Position numbers and translations under genes: made by a program. Of a stretch of 64,000 nucleotides of DNA, positions 25,125-33,967 are shown in pieces. Under the pieces are notes generated by a model. It worked only from the letters and a program-made list of their open reading frames with translations. It searched no databases and had not been told where the DNA came from. How positions within the stretch are numbered: the first letter of the stretch is position 1; each line of letters begins with the position of its first letter. This DNA is from Candidatus Flavonifractor merdavium (lineage in GTDB: Bacteria > Bacillota > Clostridia > Oscillospirales > Oscillospiraceae): positions 1 to 64,000 of the forward strand of contig DWXF01000017.1 in assembly GCA_019119335.1 (NCBI GenBank), read 5' to 3'.

Positions 25125-25228
25125 AGAAAAACCTCGCATTTCCAACAAATTTATGCTATGCTAAAGAAAAGTCCTGTTTATGGTACATTGGAAAGATTAT
25201 CCTAGCCGTAGGAAAGGGGGAATGAGCC

Positions 25229-26218
25229 GTGCCCAGAAGTACCAATCAGAAGCTCAAGCTGCTCTGCCTGTGCAGGCTGCTGTGGGAGCGCACAGACGAG
25301 GACCACCCCATGACGGTGCCCGAACTGATCCAGGGGTTGGAGGAGTGGGACATCAAAGCTGAGCGCAAGAGCATCTATGACGACATGGAGGCCCTGCGGG
25401 TATTCGGCCTGGACGTGCAGAACCGCAAGGGAAAGGACCCGGGGTGGTTTCTGGGAGAGCGGCCCTTCCAGCTGGCCGAGCTCAAGCTGCTGGTGGACGC
25501 GGTGCAGTCCTCCCGGTTTATCTCCCAGCGGAAAAGCGGCGACCTGATCGGAAAGCTGGAGTCCCTGGCCAGCCGCCACCAGGCCCGCCAGCTCCAGCGG
25601 CAGGTCTACGTGGATCGCCGGGCCAAGACCATGAACGAGAGCGTCTATTACACCATTGACAAGCTCCACTCCGCCATTGCCAACCACAGAAGCGTCAGCT
25701 TCAAGTATTTTGAGTACAACGTGCAGAAGGAGCGGGTGTTCCGCCGGGAGGGAAAGCGGTACGACGTGTCCCCGGCGGGGCTCATCTGGGACAACGAAAA
25801 CTATTATCTGGCGGGATACGACCACCGCCACCAAGAGATGCGCCACTACCGGGTGGACAAGATGGCCGAGCTGGCGGTGACCTGCCTGCCCCTGGAGGGG
25901 GTGGCTGGTGACTTCGACATCGCATCCTATGCCCAGAAGCACTTTGGTATGTTCTCCGGAAAGGAAGGGCTGGTGAGCCTGCGGTGTGACAACCGCCTGG
26001 TGGGGGTGGTGCTGGACCGGTTCGGCCGGGAGGTGATCCTGGTCCCCGACGGGGAGGCGCACTTCACCGTCACCGTCCAGGCGGTGGTCAGTCCCCAGTT
26101 TCTGGGGTGGGTGTTCGGCCTGGGGGCGGGGGTGGAAATCAAAGCCCCCCACTGGGCCAGAGAGATGCTCCGCCGCCAATTGGAGGCGGTGGCGGCCCAC
26201 TACAAGGAGGAGACCTAG
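25229..26218 (+). CDS. WYL-domain transcriptional regulator
   Basis: 329 residues. An N-terminal winged HTH (about 5-65, with the DeoR/HTH_11-like AERKSIYDDMEAL segment) precedes a WYL ligand-sensing domain (about 145-225, SPAGLIWDNENYYLAGYDHRHQ broken by the usual hydrophobic residues) and a C-terminal WCX-like extension. Such proteins sense nucleic-acid or nucleotide ligands in several regulatory systems. GTG start at 25229 after AAAGGGGG. Divergent from the NlpC/P60 gene, which it may regulate; no clear operator seen. Confidence 0.85.
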   Translation: MPRSTNQKLKLLCLCRLLWERTDEDHPMTVPELIQGLEEWDIKAERKSIYDDMEALRVFGLDVQNRKGKDPGWFLGERPFQLAELKLLVDAVQSSRFISQRKSGDLIGKLESLASRHQARQLQRQVYVDRRAKTMNESVYYTIDKLHSAIANHRSVSFKYFEYNVQKERVFRREGKRYDVSPAGLIWDNENYYLAGYDHRHQEMRHYRVDKMAELAVTCLPLEGVAGDFDIASYAQKHFGMFSGKEGLVSLRCDNRLVGVVLDRFGREVILVPDGEAHFTVTVQAVVSPQFLGWVFGLGAGVEIKAPHWAREMLRRQLEAVAAHYKEET

Positions 26219-26221
26219 ACC

Positions 26222-26256
26222 AAAGAGGCGGAGCCGTCCGGCGGCTCCGCCTCTTT
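26222..26256. terminator. Bidirectional terminator
   Basis: A perfect 15-bp stem (AAAGAGGCGGAGCCG and complement) with a TCCGG loop, ending in CTCTTT on both strands, between two convergent genes. Confidence 0.85.
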
Positions 26257-26265
26257 GCCGTCCGG

Positions 26266-26598
26266 TCAGTTCCAGCCGGCCCACACCTCAGGAGCGTAGC
26301 CCACGGTGGCCTGCTTGCCGTTGCGGACAATGGGCGTCTTGAGCAGCTTGGGATTGTCCAGCAGCTTCTCCACCTTATCGGCGTCATAGGCCAGGTAGTT
26401 CAGCAGCGCCGCGTCGGGATGCTTCGGATCAACAAGGGCCTCCAGCCCCACGGCGTTCAGCACGCTCTTCAGCTCCCCCGGACTGATGCCGTATTTCACC
26501 AGGTCGATGGACTGAAACTTGATCCGGCGCTCCTTGAACCAGCGCTCGGCCTTCTTGGTATCAAAGCATTTGCTCTTGCCAAAAATCTGGATATTCAT
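26266..26598 (-). CDS. ArsC/Spx-family protein (second), single-cysteine type
   Basis: 110 residues, start ATG at 26598 behind GGAGGATTG. ArsC-like fold: C11 in GKSKCFDTKKAERWF and the LLKTPIVRNG motif near residue 87. The second cysteine of the Spx CXXC is Thr here, so it is closer to the YffB/ArsC-like group without an obvious resolving cysteine. Function unknown; reductase activity would need a partner thiol. Confidence 0.75.
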   Translation of the reverse strand: MNIQIFGKSKCFDTKKAERWFKERRIKFQSIDLVKYGISPGELKSVLNAVGLEALVDPKHPDAALLNYLAYDADKVEKLLDNPKLLKTPIVRNGKQATVGYAPEVWAGWN

Positions 26599-26935
26599 GG
26601 GCAATCCTCCTGAAAGGAACGTTTTTCCCATTATACCATCGGCGGCAAAGCAGCGCAATCGGGGAAGCCCCTTAGAAAATTAAGGTATACTTTTCCCCCC
26701 GGTTGTGGTATACTAATACCATTGATTTGGCTTTATGCGCCCACGTGCGCTTGAATAAGGCAGGACATAGAGAGTATAGCAGGGTACCGGGCGATGGATG
26801 GCCGCCCCCTTTTTCCGGCGAGGCAGGGCCGGAAAGAGCGGAGGCCCACCGCCTTTCTTTTGCGTGCCCACAGAGTGCTCATGTCCGTATATAAACCGAC
26901 ATGTTTCAATAAAAAAGGAGTGTAGCAGTACTTTT
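26599..26935 (+). promoter_or_regulatory. Long leader of the RNase J gene with extended -10 promoter
   Basis: A 337-bp stretch with no credible gene. An extended -10 box (TGGTATACT, ending 26714) is the best promoter; an identical GGTATACT stands 23 bp upstream (26684-26691). The resulting ~215-nt leader contains a GC-rich segment (26800-26850) with complementary GGCCG/CGGCC stretches. RNase J mRNAs are often autoregulated through their leaders; no known riboswitch is visible here. Confidence 0.4.
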
Positions 26936-28594
26936 ATGGCTGAAAAATTGAAAATTATCTCTCTGGGCGGACTCAACGAGATCGGGAAAAACCTGACGGT
27001 GTATGAGTATGGCGGCGACATGATCCTGGTGGATGTGGGTATGGGCTTCCCCGATGACGATATGTACGGCATCGACGTGGTGATCCCCGACTTTACCTAC
27101 CTCATCAAGAACAAGGACCGCATCCGGGGCATCTTCCTCACCCACGGGCACGAGGACCACATCGGGTCCCTTCCTTACCTTCTGCGGGATGTGAACGCCC
27201 CCATCTACGCCACCCGCATGACCGCCGGACTGGTGAAGCTCAAGCTGGAGGAGCACCGGCTGGTGAGCAAGACCAAGCTCATCACCTGCGAGGCGGGGGA
27301 GACCGTGAAGGCGGGCAAGTTCTCCGTGGAGTTCATCCACGTGAACCACTCCATTGCCGACGCCTGCGGCTTCGCCATCAAGTGCGCCGTGGGCACCGTG
27401 GTCCACACCGGCGACTTCAAGATCGACCCCACCCCCATCCAGGGCGGGATGATCGACCTGGGCCGGCTGGGACAGCTGGGCAAGGAGGGCGTGCTGGCCC
27501 TGCTGGCCGACTCCACCAACGTGGAGCGCCCCGGCTTTACCAAGAGCGAGCGCAGCGTGGGTGACTCCTTCGACGCCCTCTTCCGGGGCTGCGAGCAGCG
27601 CATCATCGTCACCACCTTCGCCTCCAACGTGGACCGCATCCAGCAGATCATCGACGTGGCCGCCCGGTATGGCCGCAAAGTGGCTGTCACCGGCCGGTCC
27701 ATGGAGAATGCCATGAAGGTGTCCACCGAGCTGGGGTATATGAACATCCCTGACGGCGTGCTGGTGGACCTGGCCCACATCAAGAGTCTCCCCAAAAACA
27801 AGGTGTGCATCATTACCACCGGCAGCCAGGGGGAGACTATGTCTGCCCTCACCCGGATGGCCTTCAACACCCACCGGCAGGTGGACATCCAGGCCGGAGA
27901 CCGGGTGATCATCTCCGCCTCCGCCATCCCCGGCAACGAGAACTCCATCGGCAACGTCATCAACGAGCTCTACCGCAAGGACGCCGAGGTGGTCAATGAG
28001 CGGCTGGGCGCCCTCCATGTGTCGGGCCACGCCTGCCAGGAGGAGCTGAAGATCATCCACGCCCTGGTGAAGCCCAAGTTCTTTATCCCCGTCCACGGCG
28101 AGCAGCGGATGCTGAAAACCCACGCCAAGCTGGCCCAGCACATGGGGATGAATCCCAAGAACATCATCATCAGCGACATCGGCAAGGTCATCGAGCTCAC
28201 CCCCAACTCCGCCAAGATCAACGGCACCGTGCCCGCCGGCCGGGTGTTCGTGGACGGCTACGGCGTAGGCGACGTGGGCAGCGTGGTGCTCCGGGACCGC
28301 AAGCACCTGGCCGAGGACGGCATGATCGTGGTGGTGGTGTCCATGTCCGGCGAGGACGGCGCGGTGGTGTCCGGCCCCGACATCATCACCCGGGGCTTCG
28401 TATATGTCAAGGAGTCCGAGGGCCTGATGGAGGAGCTGCGGAAGGTGGCGGTGAACGCCCTGGAAAACTGCCAGCGGGATACCATGAACGATTGGGCCGC
28501 CATCAAGTCCGAAATCAAAAACGCCATTTCCGGTTTCCTCTACAAAAAGACAAAACGCAATCCCATGATCCTGCCTGTTATCATGGAAGTGTAA
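26936..28594 (+). CDS. rnj: Ribonuclease J
   Basis: Dual 5'-3' exo/endoribonuclease of mRNA decay and rRNA maturation. 552 residues. The MBL zinc motif is H70-x-H72-x-D74-H75 (LTHGHEDHIG), the beta-CASP part contains LADSTNVERPG and TTGSQGE, and the C-terminal domain ends normally. Start ATG at 26936: the protein then begins MAEKLKIISLGGLNEIGKN as in homologues; AAGGAG lies 13 nt upstream, an unusually long gap. It is the only RNase J in the window. Confidence 0.95.
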   Translation: MAEKLKIISLGGLNEIGKNLTVYEYGGDMILVDVGMGFPDDDMYGIDVVIPDFTYLIKNKDRIRGIFLTHGHEDHIGSLPYLLRDVNAPIYATRMTAGLVKLKLEEHRLVSKTKLITCEAGETVKAGKFSVEFIHVNHSIADACGFAIKCAVGTVVHTGDFKIDPTPIQGGMIDLGRLGQLGKEGVLALLADSTNVERPGFTKSERSVGDSFDALFRGCEQRIIVTTFASNVDRIQQIIDVAARYGRKVAVTGRSMENAMKVSTELGYMNIPDGVLVDLAHIKSLPKNKVCIITTGSQGETMSALTRMAFNTHRQVDIQAGDRVIISASAIPGNENSIGNVINELYRKDAEVVNERLGALHVSGHACQEELKIIHALVKPKFFIPVHGEQRMLKTHAKLAQHMGMNPKNIIISDIGKVIELTPNSAKINGTVPAGRVFVDGYGVGDVGSVVLRDRKHLAEDGMIVVVVSMSGEDGAVVSGPDIITRGFVYVKESEGLMEELRKVAVNALENCQRDTMNDWAAIKSEIKNAISGFLYKKTKRNPMILPVIMEV

Positions 28595-28602
28595 AACAGT
28601 AT

Positions 28603-28640
28603 AAAAAAACGGCGCAGTCATTCGACTGCGCCGTTTTTTT
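28603..28640. terminator. Bidirectional terminator after RNase J
   Basis: Seven A, a 10-bp stem CGGCGCAGTC / GACTGCGCCG with ATTC loop, then seven T: efficient on both strands between convergent genes. Confidence 0.9.
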
Positions 28641-28664
28641 ATGCCTGTACGAGGGGATGTGGGT

Positions 28665-29741
28665 CTAGGACAGCCAGATTTCTGGCATCCAGAATTCAGC
28701 AAAGTTGCCGCCTTGGGCAATATCGGCCCGTTCAAAGGAGAAACCGATGGCGGTGGTCCCGCTGCAGTCCAGCACATAGGAGTGGGTTTCACCGGCCCTG
28801 ACAAGGATCTCCCCCATTTGGTGCATGGGATCGGTGTAACCGTCCTCCGGGTAGGACACCCCATAGATGACCCTGGTGTCCTTGTCCCCCGCCTTGATGG
28901 TAAAGGAGACAGTCTGGAATCCCTTGGAGGGGAGGCCGAAGGAGGCGTTGCCATGGGCCACCAGGTCCGGGTTGCCGTGCAGCCCACTCTGCCACGCCTC
29001 CATGCCGTCCTTGGTGAGCAGCTGGGAGGTCTGCGTTACATGGACCGCCCCTTCCGGGGCGGGCGGAAGGGCTGCCAGTGGGCGGGCAAAGGTTTTGCCC
29101 TCCAGCCCGATCAGGCGGGACATGGCTGCGGCGGCTTGGGCCCGGGTCATCAGTCCCTCGGCATAAAAGGTGCCCGCGCTGTCTACCCCGCCCAGGATTC
29201 CCTGCTCATAGCAGACCCGGATGGCGTCCTCCATATGTGCGTCATGGCCGTAGATGCTGTCCCAGTCGGCAATGATGGAGGGGTCGTACAGTTCCTTGAC
29301 CGGCATCTCCTGATTCCGCATGACATTGTGGAGGATAATGGCCATCTCGCCCCGGTTGAGAGGCTTGGCGGGAAGATCAGGGTCCTGCTCCCGGTAGTAT
29401 TCCAGGTTATAGGACTCCAGATCGGTATTGAAGAGCACGCGGTGCTCCAGAGCGGAGGTCAGATATGGCTCCCACCAGGTGCTTCCCGTGCCGGAGGGCG
29501 CGCCGTAATAGCGGCGGACCAGCATGGTGAAGAACTCGGCATAGGAAATGGGCTGCTCCGGGGCGAATTTGCCGCCTCCCACGCCGGTCATAATCCCGGC
29601 TTCGGTCATCTCCGCGATATAGGATGAGGCCCAATGGCTGGCAGGTACGTCGGAAAAGGTCTGTCCGGTGGCCCGGGCGGGAACGCACAGTCCCGCTGTC
29701 AGCGCCAGGGAGAGGGTGAGTGCGGCTAGCTGCTTTTTCAA
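28665..29741 (-). CDS. SLH-domain secreted protein (358 aa)
   Basis: Signal peptide about 1-24 (LAALTLSLALTAGLCVPARA), then three SLH-like repeats to about residue 225 (SHWASSYIAEMTEAGIMTG; EQPISYAEFFTMLVRR; EGLMTRAQAAAAMSRL). The C-terminal ~120 residues form a beta-rich domain (YVLDCSGTTAIGFSFE) resembling small galactose-binding-like folds. The start is TTG at 29741, required by AAGGAGG 8 nt upstream. It directly flanks the phage-derived cluster, facing away from it. Confidence 0.8.
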   Translation of the reverse strand: MKKQLAALTLSLALTAGLCVPARATGQTFSDVPASHWASSYIAEMTEAGIMTGVGGGKFAPEQPISYAEFFTMLVRRYYGAPSGTGSTWWEPYLTSALEHRVLFNTDLESYNLEYYREQDPDLPAKPLNRGEMAIILHNVMRNQEMPVKELYDPSIIADWDSIYGHDAHMEDAIRVCYEQGILGGVDSAGTFYAEGLMTRAQAAAAMSRLIGLEGKTFARPLAALPPAPEGAVHVTQTSQLLTKDGMEAWQSGLHGNPDLVAHGNASFGLPSKGFQTVSFTIKAGDKDTRVIYGVSYPEDGYTDPMHQMGEILVRAGETHSYVLDCSGTTAIGFSFERADIAQGGNFAEFWMPEIWLS

Positions 29742-29834
29742 ATGAAACGCCTCCTTGCGTTGCGGCAGACTCTCCCGGGGACAGCCGCCCCTGGAGAGAA
29801 CCGTAAGTAGGATGGTGGAATAGGACGTATGGTT

Positions 29835-29863
29835 ATTTTATAGGAACGAAATAAGATTGGCAA
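29835..29863 (-). promoter_or_regulatory. Promoter of the left-flank SLH gene
   Basis: On the minus strand: TTGCCA, 17 bases, TAAAAT, giving a leader of roughly 90 nt. Confidence 0.5.
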
Positions 29864-29934
29864 GAGCGGCGGAGATTTTTTATTTGGTGTACGGGAACGG
29901 TCAACCTTTTGGGCCGGGACGCCGGGGGTGAGGA

Positions 29935-30249
29935 GTGAGGGAATTGAAAAATGAACGGGCACGGCTGCTCAGGCAGATGGAAAAGCTGGCCCAGTGCAAG
30001 GTGAACGATGCGGTAAAGCTGGCCTTTCTGGAGAGCGGACATCTGGAGCAGCTGGATGGGCTGGACCTGACCCCCCTGACCGAGTTCAAGCGGGGCGACA
30101 AGGGGGGCTGCGAGGTCAAGCTGGTGGACCGGGTGGCGGTACTCAAGCTGCTGGTGGAGCTCTCCGCCGGTCAGGAGGAGCAGCGGGCGGCGGAGTTCTT
30201 CCGGGCCTGGGAGGGAAAAGCGGAGGAGCGTGAGCAGGAGGGGACATGA
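29935..30249 (+). CDS. Small protein at the terminase small-subunit position
   Basis: 104 residues from GTG at 29935 (a TTG at 29944 is an alternative with better ribosome-site spacing). Charged and largely helical, with no helix-turn-helix that I can see; canonical PBSX-type small terminases are more than twice as long and carry one. It overlaps the large terminase by an ATGA. By position it may be a reduced small terminase, but the sequence alone does not show this. Confidence 0.5.
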   Translation: MRELKNERARLLRQMEKLAQCKVNDAVKLAFLESGHLEQLDGLDLTPLTEFKRGDKGGCEVKLVDRVAVLKLLVELSAGQEEQRAAEFFRAWEGKAEEREQEGT

Positions 30250-31499
30250 GATTTCGCAGGTTTTCCCCCAGGCAAAAGCAGGTCCTCACCTGGTGGTGCG
30301 CCCCCAGGACCAGAGGGCGGGAGGCCGTCATCTGCGACGGAGCGGTGCGCAGCGGCAAGACCCTGTGCATGGGCCTGTCCTTCTTCTGCTGGGCCATGCG
30401 GAGCTACCAGGGGCAGTCCTTCGGTCTGTGCGGCAAGACCGTCACCGCCCTGCGGCGTAATCTGATGGCCTCCCTGCTGCCGGTCTTGAAGGAGCTGGGA
30501 TTCCAGTGGGAGGAGAAGGTCTCCCAGAACCGGCTCACCGTCCGCTTCGGCGGGTGGGAGAACACCTTCTACCTCTTCGGCGGCAAGGACGAGGGGAGCG
30601 CCGCCCTGATCCAGGGCATCACTCTGGCGGGGGTGCTGCTGGACGAGGTGGCCCTCATGCCACGCTCCTTCGTGGAGCAGGCCTGCGCCCGGTGCTCCGT
30701 GGAGGGGAGCCGGCTGTGGTTCTCCTGCAACCCCGAGGGGCCGGAGCACTGGTTCTACAAGGAATGGATCCAGAAGCAGGAGGAGCGCAACGCCCTCTAC
30801 CTCCACTTCACCATGGAGGACAACCCCGCCCTCTCCCCCAGAGTCATCCGGCGGTACGCCCGCAGCTTCAGCGGCACCTTCTACCGGCGGTTTGTGCTGG
30901 GAGAGTGGGTGGCCGCCGAGGGGCGGGTATACGACTTCTTCGACGAGAGCTACCTCCGCCCCCCGCCGGAGGGAGAGATGGAGCTGTGGCGCATCTCCTG
31001 CGATTACGGCACCGTCAATCCCGCCTCCTTCGGACTGTGGGGGAAACGGGATGGCATATGGTATCGGGTGAAGGAGTACTACTACGATTCCAAGGCGCAG
31101 CAGCGGCAGAAAACCGACGGCGAGTACGCCGACGACCTGGAACGGCTGGCGGGCGGACGGGACATCCAGAAGATCCTGGTGGACCCCTCCGCCGCCAGCT
31201 TTATTGAACTGCTCCGCCGGAGAGGGTGGACGGTGGAGAAGGCGGACAACGATGTGCTGGCCGGTATCCGCACTACCGCCGAGCTGCTGCGGAAGGGGGA
31301 GCTGGTGATCTGCACCCCCTGCGCCGACGCCATCCGGGAGTTCTCCCTCTACTGCTGGGACGAAAAGGCGGTGGGGGACCGGGTGAAAAAGGTACACGAC
31401 CATGCCATGGACGACATCCGCTACTTCGCCGCTTCGGTGGCGGCGGAGGGGGAGAGTGGCTTCTTCGGCGGGCTGTGGGTGGAGCGGGGCAGATTCTAA
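30246..31499 (+). CDS. Phage terminase large subunit (PBSX XtmB-like)
   Basis: 417 residues, the DNA-packaging motor. The ATPase Walker A is GAVRSGKT (32-39) and the Walker B is GVLLDEVALMP (about 132-142). The RNase H-like nuclease domain starts at SCDYGTVNPASFG, with later acidic residues in ILVDPSA and HAMDDIRYF. All key residues look intact, so the packaging enzyme may be functional. Coupled to the upstream gene by ATGA. Confidence 0.9.
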   Translation: MRFRRFSPRQKQVLTWWCAPRTRGREAVICDGAVRSGKTLCMGLSFFCWAMRSYQGQSFGLCGKTVTALRRNLMASLLPVLKELGFQWEEKVSQNRLTVRFGGWENTFYLFGGKDEGSAALIQGITLAGVLLDEVALMPRSFVEQACARCSVEGSRLWFSCNPEGPEHWFYKEWIQKQEERNALYLHFTMEDNPALSPRVIRRYARSFSGTFYRRFVLGEWVAAEGRVYDFFDESYLRPPPEGEMELWRISCDYGTVNPASFGLWGKRDGIWYRVKEYYYDSKAQQRQKTDGEYADDLERLAGGRDIQKILVDPSAASFIELLRRRGWTVEKADNDVLAGIRTTAELLRKGELVICTPCADAIREFSLYCWDEKAVGDRVKKVHDHAMDDIRYFAASVAAEGESGFFGGLWVERGRF

Positions 31500-31520
31500 C
31501 ATACCAAAAGGAGCGTGGAT

Positions 31521-32693
31521 ATGGGACTGTTTCAGAAAAAAGAGCCGGGAGGCGGCGGACTGGCCGTTCAGCTCCGGGAGGGGGGCAGGCACCCCTTCGG
31601 AGCGCTGGACGGGTACGTCCCCCTGCGGCACGGGGAAATTGCCATTTACCGGGCCATCCGGGAGGCGGTGCCCATTGTGGACGCCGCCATCTGGAAGCTG
31701 ATCCGGCTGACCGGCGGGGTGACGGTGACCTGCCGGGAGAAAAAGGCCCAGGAGGGGCTGGACTGGTTCCTCCAGCATGTGAACACCGGCCGGGGACAGC
31801 GGGGGATCCAGTCCTTCCTGGACTGCTATCTGGACTCCATGCTCACCTGCGGCCGGGCGGTGGGGGAGATCGTCCCCGACCGGCGGCGCACCGACATCGC
31901 CGCCCTGCTGTGCGGCAATGTGGCCGACATCGAGATCAAAGAGGGGGAGTCCCCCCTGGAGTTTGCCATCTGGGGAAGAGATCCGTCAGGGATGATGCGG
32001 CGGCTGCCCCGGCAGGAGCTGCTCCTCTTCACCCCCTTCCAGCCGGAGACCGACAGCCCATATGGGGTGAGCATGCTGCGGTCCATGCCCTTTCTCACCG
32101 AGATCCTGCTGAAAATCTACCAGGCCACCGGCATGAACTGGGAGCGGATGGGAAACCTCCGGTTCGCTGTGGTGTACAAGCCGGGGGACACTCCTATGGA
32201 CCAGGCCCTGGTTCAGGAGCGCAGCCGTCAGATCGCCCGGGAGTGGTCCGCCGCCATGCAGGCGGGTAAGGACGGCTCGGTGCGGGACTTTGTGGCGGTG
32301 GGGGATGTGGAGATCAAGGTCATCGGGGCGGACAACCAGGTGCTGGACAGTGAAGTGCCCGTGCGGCAGATCCTGGAGCAGCTGGTGGCCCGCACCGGCA
32401 TTCCGCCCTTCCTGCTGGGCCTGTCCTGGTCCTCCACCGAGCGGATGAGCACCCAGCAGGCCGACATGATGACCAGCGAGATTACCGCCATCCGCCGCTC
32501 CCTGGAGCCGGTGGTGGAGAGAGTCTGCGAGCTGTGGCTTAGGCTCCACGGATACGACAGCCGGGTGGAGGTGGACTGGCAGGACATCAACCTCCAGGAC
32601 CTGGTGGAGGAGGCCAGGGCGGAGCTCTATTGGGAGCAGGCCAGAGGCCTGGAGATGGACAACGACGCGCGGGAGAAGGGGGAATCCGTATGA
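31521..32693 (+). CDS. Phage portal protein
   Basis: 390 residues. The gene order and the C-terminal segment (ARTGIPPFLLGLSWSSTERM, then QADMMTSEITAIRRSL) are characteristic of portal proteins of PBSX-like and related tailed phages; the portal forms the dodecameric vertex through which DNA enters. ATG at 31521 with AAGGAG 7 nt upstream is favoured over a GTG two codons earlier. It overlaps the next gene by ATGA. Confidence 0.88.
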   Translation: MGLFQKKEPGGGGLAVQLREGGRHPFGALDGYVPLRHGEIAIYRAIREAVPIVDAAIWKLIRLTGGVTVTCREKKAQEGLDWFLQHVNTGRGQRGIQSFLDCYLDSMLTCGRAVGEIVPDRRRTDIAALLCGNVADIEIKEGESPLEFAIWGRDPSGMMRRLPRQELLLFTPFQPETDSPYGVSMLRSMPFLTEILLKIYQATGMNWERMGNLRFAVVYKPGDTPMDQALVQERSRQIAREWSAAMQAGKDGSVRDFVAVGDVEIKVIGADNQVLDSEVPVRQILEQLVARTGIPPFLLGLSWSSTERMSTQQADMMTSEITAIRRSLEPVVERVCELWLRLHGYDSRVEVDWQDINLQDLVEEARAELYWEQARGLEMDNDAREKGESV

Positions 32694-33574
32694 ACGTAAA
32701 CAAGCAGGCGGGGGTGGACCAGGGAATGGTCCTGGACGAGACGGAGATGGCGGCCATCAACGCCATGAGCCGGAAAACGCTGGAGCCGGAGGAGGTGTAT
32801 GCCTTCGCGGTGCGGCTGTGTGACAACCAGGTGGACCGGGACGGGGAGCGGTTCCCCCCCGACACCCTGGAGGAGCTGGCCCCCCTCTTCGTGGGCAAGA
32901 GCGGCGTTTTTGACCACCAGTGGAGCGCCATGGGACAGACTGCCCGGATCTACCGCACCGAGGTGGTGCGGGACCAGAGCGTGCTGACGGCGGCGGGGGA
33001 CCCCCTGTGCTATCTGAAGGGGTACGCCTACATGGTGCGCACCGGGCGCAATCAGGACCTGATCGCCGAGATCGAGGGGGGGATCAAGAAGGAGGTCAGC
33101 GTGGGCTGCGCCGTGGCGGAGGCCCGGTGCTCCATCTGCGGGGAGAACATCCGGGACCGGAGCCGCTGCCCCCACGAGAAGGGCAGGGAGTACGACGGCA
33201 AGTTATGCTGGGCCGACCTGGTGGGGGCTACCGACGCCTACGAGTGGTCCTTTGTGGCGGTGCCGGCCCAGAGAGAGGCGGGGGTGATGAAGAGCATGAG
33301 ACAGGACATGGAGCAGCTGGAGCGGGAGGCCGCCATGGGGCGGAAGTATCTCCAGCGGCTGCAGGACGAGGTGGTGCGCCTGGGGGGTCTGGCCGAGCTG
33401 GGTGTGGAGCGGGAGACCCTGGAGGCCATCGCCAAGCGGCTGGACGAACCCCAGCTGGAGGAGCTGCGGCTGGCCTTCCAGCGGCAGGCAGACAAGACCT
33501 GGGGCCTGGAGCCCCAGCTGAAAGGTCTGGAGGAGCGGGACTTCGGCCAGCGGGACGGGGCCTTTTTGATCTGA
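32690..33574 (+). CDS. Putative prohead protease / scaffold-type phage protein
   Basis: 294 residues. Sits between portal and capsid genes, where maturation protease and scaffold functions normally lie. The N-terminal ~170 residues are beta-rich (VYAFAVRLCDNQVDRDGERF, later GVFDHQWSAMG with a candidate catalytic His, EWSFVAVPAQREAG). It contains an unusual zinc-ribbon-like insert C-x2-C...C-P-H (CSICGENIRDRSRCPHEKG). Residues about 200-290 are helical, scaffold-like. The protease call is an inference from position and outline only. Confidence 0.6.
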   Translation: MNVNKQAGVDQGMVLDETEMAAINAMSRKTLEPEEVYAFAVRLCDNQVDRDGERFPPDTLEELAPLFVGKSGVFDHQWSAMGQTARIYRTEVVRDQSVLTAAGDPLCYLKGYAYMVRTGRNQDLIAEIEGGIKKEVSVGCAVAEARCSICGENIRDRSRCPHEKGREYDGKLCWADLVGATDAYEWSFVAVPAQREAGVMKSMRQDMEQLEREAAMGRKYLQRLQDEVVRLGGLAELGVERETLEAIAKRLDEPQLEELRLAFQRQADKTWGLEPQLKGLEERDFGQRDGAFLI

Positions 33575-33607
33575 GTACAGTTGCGGGAAAAAGAAAGGAG
33601 CGGGAAT

Positions 33608-33949
33608 ATGAGCAAGATTTCGTTTGAGGGGATTGGCGAGACTGTGGCTACCTTCGCCTGCGGCGAGGATGTGGCGGCCGGCCAGGTGGTCAAGGTATCC
33701 GCCGGTGGGACGGTGGACGTCTGCTCCGCCGGGGAGCGGCCCTGCGGCGTGGCCCTGTCCGCGGAGGACGGGTACGCCGCCGTGCAGCTGGGTGGGCTGG
33801 CAAGGGTGCCCATCAGCGGCGAGGGCGTGACCGCCGGCTGGTGCAAGCTCTCCGCCGACGGCACCGGCGGCATGAAGCAGGACGCCTCCGCCGGCACCGA
33901 TTACCTGGTGGTGCAGGCGGAGACCAGCAGCGCCGTGATTTGCCTGTAA
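33608..33949 (+). CDS. Capsid decoration protein, DUF2190-like
   Basis: 113 residues, all-beta and Gly/Ala-rich (CGEDVAAGQVVKVSAGGTVD, then PCGVALSAEDGYAAVQLGG). This matches the DUF2190 group of small head-stabilising proteins, which lie just before the major capsid gene in many phages. ATG at 33608 with AAAGGAGCGGG upstream; an earlier in-frame ATG at 33581 lacks a site. Confidence 0.75.
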   Translation: MSKISFEGIGETVATFACGEDVAAGQVVKVSAGGTVDVCSAGERPCGVALSAEDGYAAVQLGGLARVPISGEGVTAGWCKLSADGTGGMKQDASAGTDYLVVQAETSSAVICL

Positions 33950-33967
33950 GAAAGGGAGGATGGTCAG

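Noticed and set aside
26703..26894. A 63-codon open frame in the RNase J leader
   Set aside because: It begins right on the -10 box, has no ribosome site, and its translation has no recognisable features.
29857..29885. A promoter for the phage-derived cluster (TTGGCA, 17 bases, TTATTT)
   Set aside because: The -10 match is too poor. The true promoter of the cluster is not evident.
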